A stretch of 64,000 bases of DNA from Actinoplanes couchii (GCF_016862075.1 NZ_BOMG01000086.1:1-64000); one strand, 5' to 3'. Counted from the first letter of the stretch, positions 1-9,778 are shown. Notes: generated from the letters alone by a model not told the origin. A program made the numbers and translations.

Positions 1-263
1 TCACCGCGATCACCGTGCATCGGCAGGACGACATCGCCACCATCGCGGTGCACGACGACGGGCATGGCATCCCCGCCGAACTACGTCCACACCTATTCGA
101 CCGATACACCCGCAACCCGGACACCAGCATGGCGATCAAGGGGACCGGGCTGGGCCTCTACATTGTGCGCGGCCTCGCCGAGGCCAACCACGGCACCGCG
201 GGGTTCCACCCAGGCAACGGCGGCGGCAGCACCTTCACGCTCGCCCTGCCAACCGCTGGCTGA
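1..263 (+). CDS. Sensor histidine kinase, C-terminal ATP-binding part (5' end outside window)
   Basis: Only the end of the HATPase domain is present. The G1 box (DDGHGIP), the F-box region (LFDRY) and the G2 box (GTGLGLYIV) are all visible and intact, and the frame is open from the left edge (codons from base 3) to a TGA at 261-263. The protein would phosphorylate itself on a His located upstream of the window and pass the phosphate to a response regulator. The His box, the N box and any sensor domain lie outside the window, so neither the signal nor the partner can be inferred. No response regulator gene follows it. The domain assignment is firm; the gene identity is open. Confidence 0.85.
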   Translation, partial: TAITVHRQDDIATIAVHDDGHGIPAELRPHLFDRYTRNPDTSMAIKGTGLGLYIVRGLAEANHGTAGFHPGNGGGSTFTLALPTAG

Positions 264-877
264 CCTCGGAGAAAAGGGTCCACTCCAAGACTCCGGGAGC
301 AGCACGCAAGCAGCTCGTCGCCCTCTGTCATGCAATGTGACCGATGTTGCGATGGTGGTGAAGGACGGGCTGTTCCGTAGTGACTGTTCGGATCCGGCCC
401 GGTTCCGCTTTGGTGCCGATGGCTGTTCGATGCTCGGGGTGACTGGCGTATTTCTGGATGGCCCAGGCTACGAAGACGCTGTCTCGACCGCGATTCTCAA
501 AAGGGATGGCCGTGGGAGCCCTCGGGCCGATGCGCGAGATCACTGAACGCCCGAGAGGAAAACGGCTGGTCCACATCAGTGGGCCGCCTATTGCCGGTGG
601 CGCTCCTGCCCCGCGCCACCCCCAAGGCCGAGAAGTTGACACCGCCGCCCAGGTCGCCGATCACGAGGCCCAGGACACGCTTCCGCCGCGGCTGGCTCGG
701 ACTCCGGCCGAGGCACGGTTCACGCACCACCCGGCTGTCATCGTCGCCCATGCCTTCGTTCAGAATCTCCGCGCGGACATGGCGACCTCGCCATCGGCGA
801 ATATGCTCAACAACAGGTCGCCACCCCTGCCAAGCGCCGAACGCGGCTGCTGTTGAGTAATGCGCCAGCGCCGGTTG
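264..877. other. Intergenic stretch with no supportable gene
   Basis: About 610 bases lie between the kinase stop and the convergent GGDEF-EAL gene. Several overlapping open frames of 80-160 codons exist on both strands, but none shows a recognisable domain, a ribosome binding site or codon use that stands out. A run at 458-856 (+) is the longest alternative and resembles no family I know. It may be decayed coding DNA, like other parts of this left region. Confidence 0.5.
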
Positions 878-3124
878 TCATCTCGCTGCCTGCAGGGATG
901 CATGGAGAGCGGTAGCGAACTCCGCTGGTGGGGTCGGCTTGCCGAATAGATACCCTTGGCAGGAAGGGCAGCCGAGTTCGCGAAGGGCGTCCCAGTCGGC
1001 CTGGTCTTCGACTCCCTCGGCAATGGCCGTCATCCCCAGCGAGCGCGCCAACCATAGAACTGCCTGGATGATTGATGTTTTCCGCGGGTCAGCGGATAAG
1101 CCGGCCACGAACGAGCGGTCGAGCTTGACTACGTCAGCGGGAACCGACTGTAGCCACGTAAGGCTGCTGTAACCGGTGCCGAAGTCGTCCAGGGCGATGC
1201 GGACGCCCAAGCTCTTGATAGTCAAGAGTCGTTCGCGGACGTCGATGGAGGTACTGAGCAGGGCGGTCTCGGTGATTTCGATGACCAGGCGGGACGCGTC
1301 TAGCGACGGGTGGGAGGACAGTACGTTGGCCAGCATCGGTACGAAGTCGGGCTCGGCCAACTGCCGCGGGCTGACATTGACTGAAATATACTCAAAATGA
1401 TCGTTCCACAGGTCAAGCCGGCGTACGGCTTCACGCAGTACGTGCTCACCGAGTGCAACAATCATGCCGGTCTCCTCAGCGGCCGGGATGAAGTGGAACG
1501 GGCTCAGCAGGTCGTCCTGAGGCGTCCGGAGGCGGACCAGGGCCTCGGCGCCGATGATGCGCCCGGTGTCGGCTGCCACGATCGGCTGGAACCAGACCGG
1601 CAGAGTCTCGTTGAGTTCTCCGGAGAGGGCGTCACGTAGTCTGGTTTCGGCGGTGAGCCGCTCGCGCACCGCGACCCGCATGTCGTCGCTGAAAATCTGT
1701 AGACGGTTGCCGCCAGCGCGTTTTGCTACGTACATGGCGGTGTCGGCATCCAGCACCGTCTGGTCAGCCCGTGAGAGATCCTGTACGACGGCCAGGCCGG
1801 CGCTCACCGACACCTGCAGGGTCCTGCCGTCGAGTTCGAGCGGCTGGGCGCACGAAGCTAGGAGGGCCTGCCCCACCTGGACGCCCGTGGTGACTGGGCC
1901 TGCCAACGCGACCACGAACTCGTCGCCGCCTAGGCGGGTGACCAGCGTGTCAGCCGGCACGGTCGATGCCAGACGGGTCGCAAAAGCACGAAGCAACTCG
2001 TCGCCAACCGCGTGCCCGGAGCCGTCGTTGATCGACTTGAAGCGGTCGATGTCGAGATAGAGGATGCTGATGGGCTCTTCGCCGGCAGTCAGCCCAACCA
2101 GGTCGTGCTCAAACGCCGCCCGCGACAGCAGGCCGGTGAGCCCATCACGGCGTAGCTGTTCCTGCAACTCCTCCTGATGGCGACGGCTTTCAGTGACGTC
2201 GAGGCAGTGCACGAAGATCAGCCGCAGGCGGCCTTTGCAGTCATGCAGTTTGGTGCCGTGCACCTCCACCCACATGATCTCATCGGTGTCTGTGCGGCGG
2301 TACTGGCGCATTTGGGTCGAAGTACTGTTCTGGGCAACCAGCTGGTCGAGCATGCAGGGCTCAGCCGCGTCGACCGCCTCGATCGGCAGGTCGCGGATGC
2401 GGAAGTCGAGGGGAAGCTCGTCGGGTAGGCGTAGCCAGGTGCGGTAGGCCGTATTGGTGCGCAGCACCCGGCCATCTGGCGACAGCATCGCCATAGGCAC
2501 GGGAGTCTTTTCGAAGGCGACCGTGAGCTGGGCCCGGCTTTCGTCCAGGTTTGCCTGGGCACGCTCTTCTTCGGCCTCGGCCAGCCGCCACTGCACGATC
2601 TGGAAGGTGGCTGCGAACAGCACGGCCCCACCGTGTACAAATGCCCAGACTAGCGGGTGAATGCCCGAAGAGCCGTGACCATACATGGGTCCGAAATGAG
2701 AGGTGCCGAAGATCGCGTGCTGGATCGTGGTAGCCATCAGGAAAACACCGAATGGAGCCCAATCGCGGTAGAGAGCCAGTGCACCGACCGCGATGAAGAA
2801 GGAGAAGTGGGCCTCGGTCTGGTTGTGCGCCATCGCAACGAAAGCGGCACAGGCCAGCGTGAACCCGAGGGAAACGAGGACGGAGGGAAGTCTGCGACCG
2901 GGCAGCGTGGCCGCAGCGACTATGCAGAGCAGGACGAGCGGCAGCAGCCAGGTAGCGACGTTGGCGGTCGCGAACTGCCCGCTCAGCGCGCCGTAGATGC
3001 TGAGCGCGCCGATGCTGGCGGCGAGTAAGCGGTAAAGCAGGCGATGCCGAACGGACCAGTCTTCATCGATCAGGCCACCGCCGGTGGGTAGCCAGCGAGG
3101 TAGATCCTTCGTCCACGGCAACAT
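878..3124 (-). CDS. Membrane-bound PAS-GGDEF-EAL cyclic-di-GMP protein
   Basis: A 748-residue bifunctional-type c-di-GMP turnover protein. Residues about 30-190 hold five or six membrane segments. This part is rich in histidines (pairs around AHFSFF, TIQHAIFG, FGPMYGH and WAFVHGG), a pattern seen in uncharacterised actinobacterial membrane sensors. A PAS-like segment follows, then GGDEF (RLGGDEFV intact, but no RxxD inhibitory site at the usual place), then EAL. The EAL domain keeps its catalytic signature: GAEALVR, the Asn of SVNVSPRQL, DDFGTGYSSL, KLDRSFV and AEGVED. Both synthase and phosphodiesterase activity are therefore possible. I chose the ATG at 3124 because GAAGG lies 7 nt upstream; a TTG 51 bases further out has no ribosome site. 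It is flanked downstream by a convergent kinase gene. Confidence 0.93.
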   Translation of the reverse strand: MLPWTKDLPRWLPTGGGLIDEDWSVRHRLLYRLLAASIGALSIYGALSGQFATANVATWLLPLVLLCIVAAATLPGRRLPSVLVSLGFTLACAAFVAMAHNQTEAHFSFFIAVGALALYRDWAPFGVFLMATTIQHAIFGTSHFGPMYGHGSSGIHPLVWAFVHGGAVLFAATFQIVQWRLAEAEEERAQANLDESRAQLTVAFEKTPVPMAMLSPDGRVLRTNTAYRTWLRLPDELPLDFRIRDLPIEAVDAAEPCMLDQLVAQNSTSTQMRQYRRTDTDEIMWVEVHGTKLHDCKGRLRLIFVHCLDVTESRRHQEELQEQLRRDGLTGLLSRAAFEHDLVGLTAGEEPISILYLDIDRFKSINDGSGHAVGDELLRAFATRLASTVPADTLVTRLGGDEFVVALAGPVTTGVQVGQALLASCAQPLELDGRTLQVSVSAGLAVVQDLSRADQTVLDADTAMYVAKRAGGNRLQIFSDDMRVAVRERLTAETRLRDALSGELNETLPVWFQPIVAADTGRIIGAEALVRLRTPQDDLLSPFHFIPAAEETGMIVALGEHVLREAVRRLDLWNDHFEYISVNVSPRQLAEPDFVPMLANVLSSHPSLDASRLVIEITETALLSTSIDVRERLLTIKSLGVRIALDDFGTGYSSLTWLQSVPADVVKLDRSFVAGLSADPRKTSIIQAVLWLARSLGMTAIAEGVEDQADWDALRELGCPSCQGYLFGKPTPPAEFATALHASLQAAR

Positions 3125-3210
3125 GGAACTACCTTCGGCAGTTCCGGTTGCTGGAAGCGCGACAACGAGATGCAACCCGGTTGCAAGTTAGAAGACATCC
3201 GGGCGCCCGG

Positions 3211-3529
3211 GCGGCGCTGGACCGAGTCTGGGCGGACAAGGCGTACAGTTCGCGGGGACCGGGCCTACCTGTGGCGGTACCAGATCGAAACGACCATCCC
3301 GGCCAAGGCTGATTAGGCCGCCAACCGGTGCAAGGAGGACTCGGCCGGTTGTCGCCCGCCGGCCTTCGACCCGCTCGACTACCAGCTGTATAACGCTGTC
3401 GATCATGTGATTCACCTGCTGAAGAGCACCGAACCTTGGATACCCGCTTCCTCCCGCTGGCCATCTGTCACCTGGCCCACCATGCAGATCGCGGCCGGAA
3501 GGTGCGGCTGCGCCTATGGCGATCCCTAG
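3211..3529 (+). pseudogene. IS5-like transposase remnant (C-terminal part, frameshifted)
   Basis: Read through two or three frames, this DNA spells the C-terminal third of an IS5-type DDE transposase. The first block begins near 3217 with LDRVWADKAYSSRG (the D/AYSS block). After a shift comes RAYLWRYQIETTIPAKAD, then an in-frame TAG at the expected Gln, then AANRCKEDSAGCRPPAFD and a catalytic-Glu region (YNAVDHVIHLLKS). After another shift comes TRFLPLAICHLAHH, and a TAG at 3527-3529 closes the relic. Nothing matching the N-terminal two thirds remains. It is a decayed insertion between two c-di-GMP genes and cannot make an active enzyme. The family assignment rests on recalled consensus of actinobacterial IS5 transposases. 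Confidence 0.7.
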
Positions 3530-3625
3530 GAGTGCAGCCATCTATAGGCTTGGATGTGATCTGTATCTCTGCCGTTGTCGGGGAGTCCTATTCAAGGGTG
3601 GACGCCATCGTCCGATCAGCAGGCC

Positions 3626-5065
3626 ATGGGGTCTTCCGGTCCGACAGGTAGCGGACGTTTCCGGCTCTCCGGCATCGCGGATGACTATGACGCTGAGTAC
3701 TGGTCGAGGCAGATCCGTTTCGGTGGTGTGACCGCCTGCATCATCACCACCATTGGCGCGTCGCGTGTCGCGACCGTATGGGATGGCGACAACCGCTGGT
3801 GGGTGGCGGCGTTGGTGGCAGCGGTCGTTCTGCAGATGCTGCTCTCCGCACTGAGCTGGAAACGGCTGGTGCGCCGCCCCCTCGTCCGAGAAGCCCTGGT
3901 GACGTGGTGGGTCGTGGAGATACCGGTGCTCACCGCATTCTGCCTGATTGATGACGCCGGCGCGACCCTCTACCCACCAGGAGCCATCTTGGTGGTCACC
4001 ACCGCAGCCGCGTTGTACCCACCGACATGGGTCCTGCTGCTGGGCATACTGTCGTTGGTCGGCTTCGCTGTCTTGGAAGCAAGCACAAAGCTGCACACGG
4101 CGTCGTTCATCGGCGGGCTGTGCGCACTGCTGCTCGCGGTCATCGGGTTGAGCGTGCTGACCGCGGCCAACCGGTGGCGCCAAGACGGGCAGCGGCGTGC
4201 CGCTGAGCGGCGGGTGGGGTTGCTGCTGCAGAACGCGTCCGACGTCATCCTCGCGGCAAACGCCGACGGCCGGATCTGCTACACCGCCGGGTCGGCACAA
4301 GGCCTGCTGGGGTTGCCGCCCGGGCAATTGATCGGCACCCCTCTGGCGAGCCTGGCATACCAGCAGGACCAGGAGCTACTGACGCACTGGCTCGCCGCGG
4401 CCGCCACATCGCGTTCGGGTACGTGCCGAGTGGAGGTCCGCATGGTCCGTCCTGACGGAACGTGGCTACCGGTGGAGATCCTGGCAACCCGGCAGCACGA
4501 GGACCCGGTACTCGGTGACCTCGTTCTCAACATCCGCGACCTCAGCCACCACTGGCAGGAACGCCATCAGCTCGCCCAGCGTGCCCTGACCGATGCGCTC
4601 ACCGGACTGGGCAACCGCGCCAGCTTCGATAATCACCTCTCTCGGGCCATCGACCGATTGCACCCCGACGGCGGCGACGTCGCGGTTCTGCTCATGGACC
4701 TCGACGGTTTCAAGCCCATCAACGACACCTGGGGCCATGCCGTCGGAGACCAGGTGCTGACGACCATCGCCACCAGGCTCCGTACCACTTCACGCCCCCA
4801 CGACACTCTCGCCCGCATCGGCGGCGACGAGTTCGCTCTGATCCTGACCGGTGTCCCCGACGACGAGGTGATGGATCTGGCGCGCAGACTGGAGTCGGCA
4901 GTCTGCCAGCCGATCAACATCTCCGGCTCCTCCGTTGGTTGCGGCATCAGCATCGGCCTCGCCGTCGCACGCACGGGCGACCAGGACATAAGCGCACAGC
5001 AGCTCACCGCCCTAGCCGATCAGGCCATGTACGCCGTCAAGAGGAGCGTCGGCGTCAGACGGTAA
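3626..5065 (+). CDS. Membrane PAS-GGDEF diguanylate cyclase
   Basis: A protein of about 479 residues that should condense two GTP into c-di-GMP. The N-terminal ~190 residues carry five or six hydrophobic segments. A PAS domain follows (about residues 205-305, from LLLQNASDVILAANADG), then a GGDEF domain with DALTGLGNR, the metal-binding DLDGFKPIND and an intact RIGGDEFA. The product-inhibition site RPHD lies exactly five residues before GGDEF, so feedback control by c-di-GMP is likely; the two GGDEF-EAL neighbours lack this site. I preferred the ATG at 3626; a TTG at 3575 in the same frame would add 17 residues, and neither has a convincing ribosome site. The IS5 relic just upstream may have supplied or removed the original promoter. 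Confidence 0.9.
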   Translation: MGSSGPTGSGRFRLSGIADDYDAEYWSRQIRFGGVTACIITTIGASRVATVWDGDNRWWVAALVAAVVLQMLLSALSWKRLVRRPLVREALVTWWVVEIPVLTAFCLIDDAGATLYPPGAILVVTTAAALYPPTWVLLLGILSLVGFAVLEASTKLHTASFIGGLCALLLAVIGLSVLTAANRWRQDGQRRAAERRVGLLLQNASDVILAANADGRICYTAGSAQGLLGLPPGQLIGTPLASLAYQQDQELLTHWLAAAATSRSGTCRVEVRMVRPDGTWLPVEILATRQHEDPVLGDLVLNIRDLSHHWQERHQLAQRALTDALTGLGNRASFDNHLSRAIDRLHPDGGDVAVLLMDLDGFKPINDTWGHAVGDQVLTTIATRLRTTSRPHDTLARIGGDEFALILTGVPDDEVMDLARRLESAVCQPINISGSSVGCGISIGLAVARTGDQDISAQQLTALADQAMYAVKRSVGVRR

Positions 5066-5162
5066 GACAGGGCACGAACCGCTGCGAGACATGCCGCCTA
5101 TGAAGGCCTCGAGCGATGCAGTGGAGTTTGTCGAGAACCCGCCGACCAGGCCGGAGGCCTTC

Positions 5163-5700
5163 ATGTCCCGCGCTAACGCCGCGCTGACCCCGAGGGTGCG
5201 ATTGCGGCTGGCGCGTCTGATCGTGGATCACGGTTGGTCACCCGTACGAGCGGCTGAACGCTACGACGTGTGCTGGAAGATCGCCAGCAAAATGAGCCCA
5301 GCGTTTCCGCGACGAAGGCGCAGCCGGCATGGCCGATCGTTCGTTACGCCTGCACCGGCAACCGACCCTGACCCTGACCAGTGGTCCGCAAGATCCTGCA
5401 CCTACGCCGCAAACGGCGCCTCGGCCCGGTCCCGATCGCCGATCAACTAGGCCTGGCCGCCTCCACCGTGCACGCCGTACTCACCCGGCAGCGGGCGAAC
5501 CGAATCTCCCACCTCGACCGGAGCACCGGGGAACCGATCCGCCGCTACGAACGCGACCACCCCGGCGATCTGCTGCACGTCGACGTCAAGAAGCTCGGCA
5601 ACGTCCCCGACGGCGGCGGCTGGCGCTAGCTCGGCCGCCAGACCGGCCGCCGCAACCGGCAAGCCACCGCCCGCCGCACCGGCCGGCGCCGGCAGGCTGT
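5163..5700 (+). pseudogene. IS481-family transposase remnant
   Basis: An ATG at 5163, preceded by GGAGG, opens a typical IS481 N-terminus (SRANAALTPRVRLRLARLIVD, then the helix-turn-helix RAAERYDVCWK). The frame then shifts: MADRSLRLHRQPT appears in a second frame, and from 5381 VVRKILHLRRKRRLGPVPIAD through RRYERDHPGDLLHVDVKKLG in a third. A stop at 5627-5629 replaces the Tyr of the usual GGGWRY block. LGRQTGRRNRQA still follows, after which similarity ends. The catalytic DDE core beyond the first Asp (LHVDVKK) is missing, so this is a truncated, inactive insertion sequence. It marks the left border of the TetR/MFS/esterase cassette. Confidence 0.85.
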
Positions 5701-5730
5701 TCGACGGCGGGTGCGAGCCGTTCTTCGTCG

Positions 5731-6336
5731 TCAGCGATTGGCGTTGCGCAATGCACGGAAGAGCTGTTCCAGGCGCTGACGATGGTGCAGGGCTACCTCG
5801 GCGGAGGTCTCGCCGGCGATGAGGCGGCGGGCGTTGTCGGTCAGCACGGTGGTGTAGCCGGATATGAAGAAGGCGGCGAGCAGGGTGCTGTCGCCGTCGA
5901 AGTCCGGATCGCGTTCGAGTTCGACGGTCAGCTGGTGCTGCAGGTCAGCGGCCAGTTCGCGGGCTCGGGCGATGAGGGGCGTGGAGCCGGCCACGGTGCG
6001 GAAGAACGGGGTGGATTCGGCGGCGATCCCCGATAGACCGTGGTGCTCCCCGGCCAGTCGCAGCATCAGGGCCTCCAGCGCGTCCAGCACATCGGTTCCC
6101 GCGGGACGATCGCGGACCGCTGAGCGCAGCATCTGCTCGGCGTCCTCGGCCCGGTCCAGCAGGAGGTCTTCCTTGCGCGGGAAGTGCTTGAACACGGTGA
6201 CGGCGGAGACTCCCGCCGCACGTGCGACGTCGGCCACGGTGACAGCGTCGAACCCCTGGTCGAGGAAGAGCCGGGTGGCGATCTGCGAAATTCGCGCACG
6301 TGTCTGCGGTCCCCCGCGGGCATCGGTGCGTGGCAT
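5731..6336 (-). CDS. TetR/AcrR-family transcriptional repressor
   Basis: A 201-residue regulator of normal TetR length. The N-terminal helix-turn-helix spans about residues 14-60 (IATRLFLDQGFDAVTVADVA, then AAGVSAVTVFKHFPRKEDLL), followed by an all-helical ligand-binding domain. It is divergently transcribed from an MFS exporter and an esterase across a 69-bp gap holding a perfect 14-bp palindrome. This is the classic layout of a repressor that controls itself and a neighbouring efflux cassette and is released by the exported compound. The ligand cannot be told from sequence. The ATG at 6336 is the only sensible start. Confidence 0.93.
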   Translation of the reverse strand: MPRTDARGGPQTRARISQIATRLFLDQGFDAVTVADVARAAGVSAVTVFKHFPRKEDLLLDRAEDAEQMLRSAVRDRPAGTDVLDALEALMLRLAGEHHGLSGIAAESTPFFRTVAGSTPLIARARELAADLQHQLTVELERDPDFDGDSTLLAAFFISGYTTVLTDNARRLIAGETSAEVALHHRQRLEQLFRALRNANR

Positions 6337-6376
6337 GTGACCCCTTCCGTAACTGCCGCCAGCATAGTAGTTGTTC

Positions 6377-6390
6377 CACTAAGCTTAGTG
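6377..6390. promoter_or_regulatory. Palindromic operator candidate for the TetR repressor
   Basis: CACTAAGCTTAGTG is a perfect 14-bp inverted repeat in the divergent gap between the TetR gene (start 6336) and the MFS gene (start 6406). It lies 16 bp upstream of the MFS ATG, so a bound repressor would block that promoter. A second short palindrome, GTTAAC, follows at 6392-6397. Position and symmetry support the call; binding is inferred. Confidence 0.65.
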
Positions 6391-6405
6391 AGTTAACTTA
6401 ATGGC

Positions 6406-7868
6406 ATGGTCACTGCTGAGGCACGCCCCCCTGAGACGGCTCGACCCGAGTCTCTGGGTGACAGATGGATCGTCCTCACCGGGCTGTCCGCGGTATTCCT
6501 GGTCGAGATGCTCGACAACTCCGTCCTCAACGTCGCGCTGCCCACGATCGGCCGTGAGCTGCAAGCTTCGACGACAGCCCTGCAGTGGGTGACAGGCGCG
6601 TACTCGGTCGTCTTCGGTGGGCTGATGCTGCTGTTCGGGGCGATCGCCGACCGATTCGGGCGGCGCCGGGTGATGCTGACCGGGCTGGTCCTGCTGGGCG
6701 CCGCGAGTCTCGCGACCATGTTCGTGTCGACCGCCGGGCAGCTATCGCGGTCCGGGCGGGCATGGGAGCCGCCGCGGCGATGACCACCCCGGGCTCCCTG
6801 GCGCTGGCCTTCCGGCTGTTCCGGGCCGACGACCTGCGTGTGCGGGCCATCACGGTCATCTCGACCGCCGGGCTGGTGGGTCTCGCGACCGGCCCGACGG
6901 CAGGCGGGTTCGTGCTCGCCGTCGCCCCATGGCAGGTCCTGCTTCTCGTCAATGTGCCGATCGCCGCGCTCGCGTTCGCCGGCATCAGCCTCGGCGTCGC
7001 CGCGGACGACCCGGGCAGCCTGCATGCCGGCCCCCTCGACATCCCGGGCGCGGTACTGGGCACGGCGACGATCATCCTGGCCCTTGTCACGCCGACTCTG
7101 TTCGTCGACGAGGGCGGCGCATCGTGGGCACCCTGGGCCGTCGCCGCGGCAGCGATCGTTACGACCACGGCCTTCGTCCTGCGCGAGCGGACGGCACGGC
7201 ACCCCCTGCTCGACCTGAGGCTGCTGGCGGTGCCGCTGGTATCGAGTGGCCTGGCCTACAAAGCCGCCTCCGGCCTTGCCGTCGCCGGCCTCGGCTACCT
7301 GGTGACACTGCTGCTGCAGTTCGCCTGGGGCTGGTCCCCGGCGATGGCGGCCGTCGGCATGCTGCCGCAGGTCGTCATGCTGCTCGCCGGGGGCCGGCTG
7401 GTGACCCCGTTCGTGCGGCGCGTCGGCCTGGAACGCGCGGCCTGGCTGAGCGCCGCAGCGGTCGTCGCCGGTCTCGCCGCCTTCGCCGCACTGAACAGGT
7501 TCGGTTACCCCGGGGTGCTGATCGCGCTTGTGCTCGTCGCCGCCGGCATGCGTGTCGTCGGGGTCGTGGCCGGCAACAACGTGCTGCGCGGCCTGCCGGA
7601 GAACCGCACCTCGATCGGCGCGGCCCTCGTCGACACCTCCGGTGAACTCGCGACAGGCGTCGGCATCGCCGCCACCGGAACCATCCTGGCCGCCCTGTTC
7701 ACCGGCAGCCTCTCCGCCTCGCACTGGAGCACCGCACAGGCCGGGCAGTTCCAGCAGGCGGTGACCGTCGCGGCTCTCGTCCTCACCGCCGTCGCTGCCG
7801 CACTCGTCACCTACGGCGTCATCCGCTCGCGCACCACCACGTCCGTCAAGGAGACCCACCATGTCTGA
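6406..7868 (+). pseudogene. DHA2-type MFS drug exporter interrupted by a -1 frameshift
   Basis: The first frame (from ATG 6406) encodes a typical DHA2/EmrB-QacA start: the motif MLDNSVLNVALPTI in helix 1, LQWVTGAYSV, and motif A as GAIADRFGRRRVML. After STAGQL, near 6742, one base appears to be missing. The protein continues in another frame with IAVRAGMGAAAAMTTPGSL and runs to 7868 with the remaining membrane segments, about 14 in all. Adding one base restores a continuous protein of about 487 residues. Either the exporter is inactivated or the sequence has an error here. Its 3' end overlaps the esterase start by 8 bp, so the two form a cassette under the divergent TetR gene. Confidence 0.85.
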
Positions 7869-8859
7869 TGTCCTGCCGCGCCCACCGTTCGACCCCGAAC
7901 TCGGGGTGTTCCTCACCGCCGTGCACGAACGCGGCCCCTTCACCCTGACCGCCGACATGCTGCCCCGCATGCGCATGCTGGACATCACCGAACAGGCCCT
8001 CGACGAGCGGCTGCAGGCCCGCGGTTGGCAACGCCGCACCCTGACCGTCCCCGGTTACCAGGGTGACCCCATCAACCTGGCGGTCATCAGCCGGATCGGG
8101 CACACCGGCCCGGCAACCTGCTTCTACACCATGCACGGCGGCGGCATGATGTTCGGCCACTACCTCGGCAACCTCGACTCCTACGACGACTGGCTGCTCA
8201 CCCACGACGACGTCGTCCTGGTCAGCGTCGACTACCGGCTCGCCCCCGAGCACCCCGACCCCTATCCGGTCGAAGACTGCTACGCAGGCCTGCTGTGGCC
8301 CGCCGCCCACGGCGACGAACTCGGCATCGACCCCGCGCGTATCGTGCTGGCCGGGCAGAGCGCCGGCGGCGGACTAGCCGCGGGCACCGCGCTACTGGCC
8401 CGGGACCGGCAAGGACCACCACTGCTCGGCCAGATCCTGATCTCCCCGATGCTCGACGACAGCGACTCGACCGTCTCGACCCGCCAGATCGACGGCATCG
8501 GCATCGCCGACCGCGCCATGACCCGCTTCGGCTGGACCGCCTACCTCGGCGACCGGCGCGGCGGCGACGACGTGTCCATCTACGCCGCCCCAGCTCGTGC
8601 CACCGACCTGACCGGCATGCCACTGACCTACATCGACTGCGCCAGCGCCGAAGTGTTCCGCGACGAAACCGTGGCCTACGCCAGCGGACTCTGGCGCGCC
8701 GGAATCGACACCGAACTACACGTCTGGCCCGGGGGATTCCACGGCTTCACCAGCATGATGCCGCAAGCGGCACTGTCCCGGACCGCTACCGCCGCACTGA
8801 CAACCTGGACCGACCGGTTACTCACCGAACGACCTACCGACGACGGGCGAGTCGCGTGA
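7861..8859 (+). CDS. HSL-family alpha/beta hydrolase (carboxylesterase)
   Basis: A 332-residue esterase of the hormone-sensitive-lipase type. The oxyanion-hole motif HGGG is at about residues 92-95, the nucleophile elbow GQSAGG is around Ser167, the acid lies in the DCASAEVFRDE region, and the catalytic His is in GGFHGF near residue 300. The SVDYRLAPEHP signature between them is diagnostic. No signal peptide is present, so it acts in the cytoplasm on small acyl esters. It overlaps the end of the MFS gene by 8 bp and should be co-transcribed with it. A TetR-controlled exporter plus esterase suggests handling of an esterified toxic compound, which is inference. Confidence 0.93.
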   Translation: MSDVLPRPPFDPELGVFLTAVHERGPFTLTADMLPRMRMLDITEQALDERLQARGWQRRTLTVPGYQGDPINLAVISRIGHTGPATCFYTMHGGGMMFGHYLGNLDSYDDWLLTHDDVVLVSVDYRLAPEHPDPYPVEDCYAGLLWPAAHGDELGIDPARIVLAGQSAGGGLAAGTALLARDRQGPPLLGQILISPMLDDSDSTVSTRQIDGIGIADRAMTRFGWTAYLGDRRGGDDVSIYAAPARATDLTGMPLTYIDCASAEVFRDETVAYASGLWRAGIDTELHVWPGGFHGFTSMMPQAALSRTATAALTTWTDRLLTERPTDDGRVA

Positions 8860-9778
8860 CGCAAGCTCTGCTTGCCGGCCAGCGTTCAAGGCTCGAGCAG
8901 CGGTACGTTCGCCCGCGCGGTCGGAGCGCACCCGGTGAGCCGTCACGGACTTGAGACCGCCCGTTGACGTGTTGTAGCGGGTGATCTGACCGATCCTGGG
9001 TGGGCGCGGCTGAAGGTTGCTGCCGAACATGGCTACGCAGCGTGGCAGATCGTCCGCCTACGCGACCGCGGAATTCTGGCCCGTGGGGAAGCACGGCCCG
9101 GGTCCGACAGAGGTTAACGGTGGCCTGGGGAGCGTTCTGCCCCTCGCCGGCCGTGATGTTTGCCCTGTTCAGAGGTTGTCCTCCGCGATGGCAGGGAGCA
9201 CCGCCACGATGAAATCGGGTTGTCGGGGGTAGGTGGTGCGGCGCTGTTCCCAGAACCAGCGATCGGATGGGGAGCAAGCGGGATTGAAACCAGTAAGCAC
9301 TGAACAGCGCCGGGCGGCGTTCAGCGGTGTCGGACAACCTCGGATGGGCAGGCGAAGCTGCATTTTTGCTGGTCAGATGCCTGATCGGGCTATCACAGGA
9401 GTGCTCCGCCGAACTGCGCTCAACTGCGCCGAAGAGTATGTCTACGCAGGGCAACAGTGCCGTGCTGAGGGATCGATCTAGTACGTCTACTCCCGTGTAG
9501 TTCTTCTCGTATCCGGAGCGGTCTGTCGAGCGTTAGGGCGCCGCCGGCTGACCCTTCCCCTGTGACGGGAGTGAACAGCTATTGATTCATCGGCCCTCTG
9601 TGGATCTCTGGACGGTTTTCGGCACACGATCATCGCCGCCCTCGAAGAGTCTCTCGACTCACTGTGGTCCCCCGCCGTAGTCCAGCCGGGCCGATTAAAC
9701 AGGCGTTTACCTTCGGACCTCTCCGATCCGGTGACGGTCGTCCGATACAGCGATGGAACGCCAGGGAGAGGATGATCG
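8860..9778. other. Long gap (about 920 bases) with no supportable gene
   Basis: Open frames exist on both strands (for example 8834-9454 minus and 9233-9481 plus), but none has a recognisable motif or ribosome site, and they overlap one another. GC content is somewhat lower than in flanking genes. Bases 9770-9778 contain the ribosome site for the next gene. Like other gaps in this left region it is probably decayed DNA; I cannot name a parent gene. Confidence 0.5.

Noticed and set aside
6393-8039. A 548-codon minus-strand open frame
   Set aside because: Runs opposite the MFS gene, whose helices are clearly coding; no motif and typical shadow composition.
8834-9481. Possible genes on both strands in the 8.9-9.8 kb gap
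   Set aside because: Frames overlap each other, lack ribosome sites and show no family resemblance.
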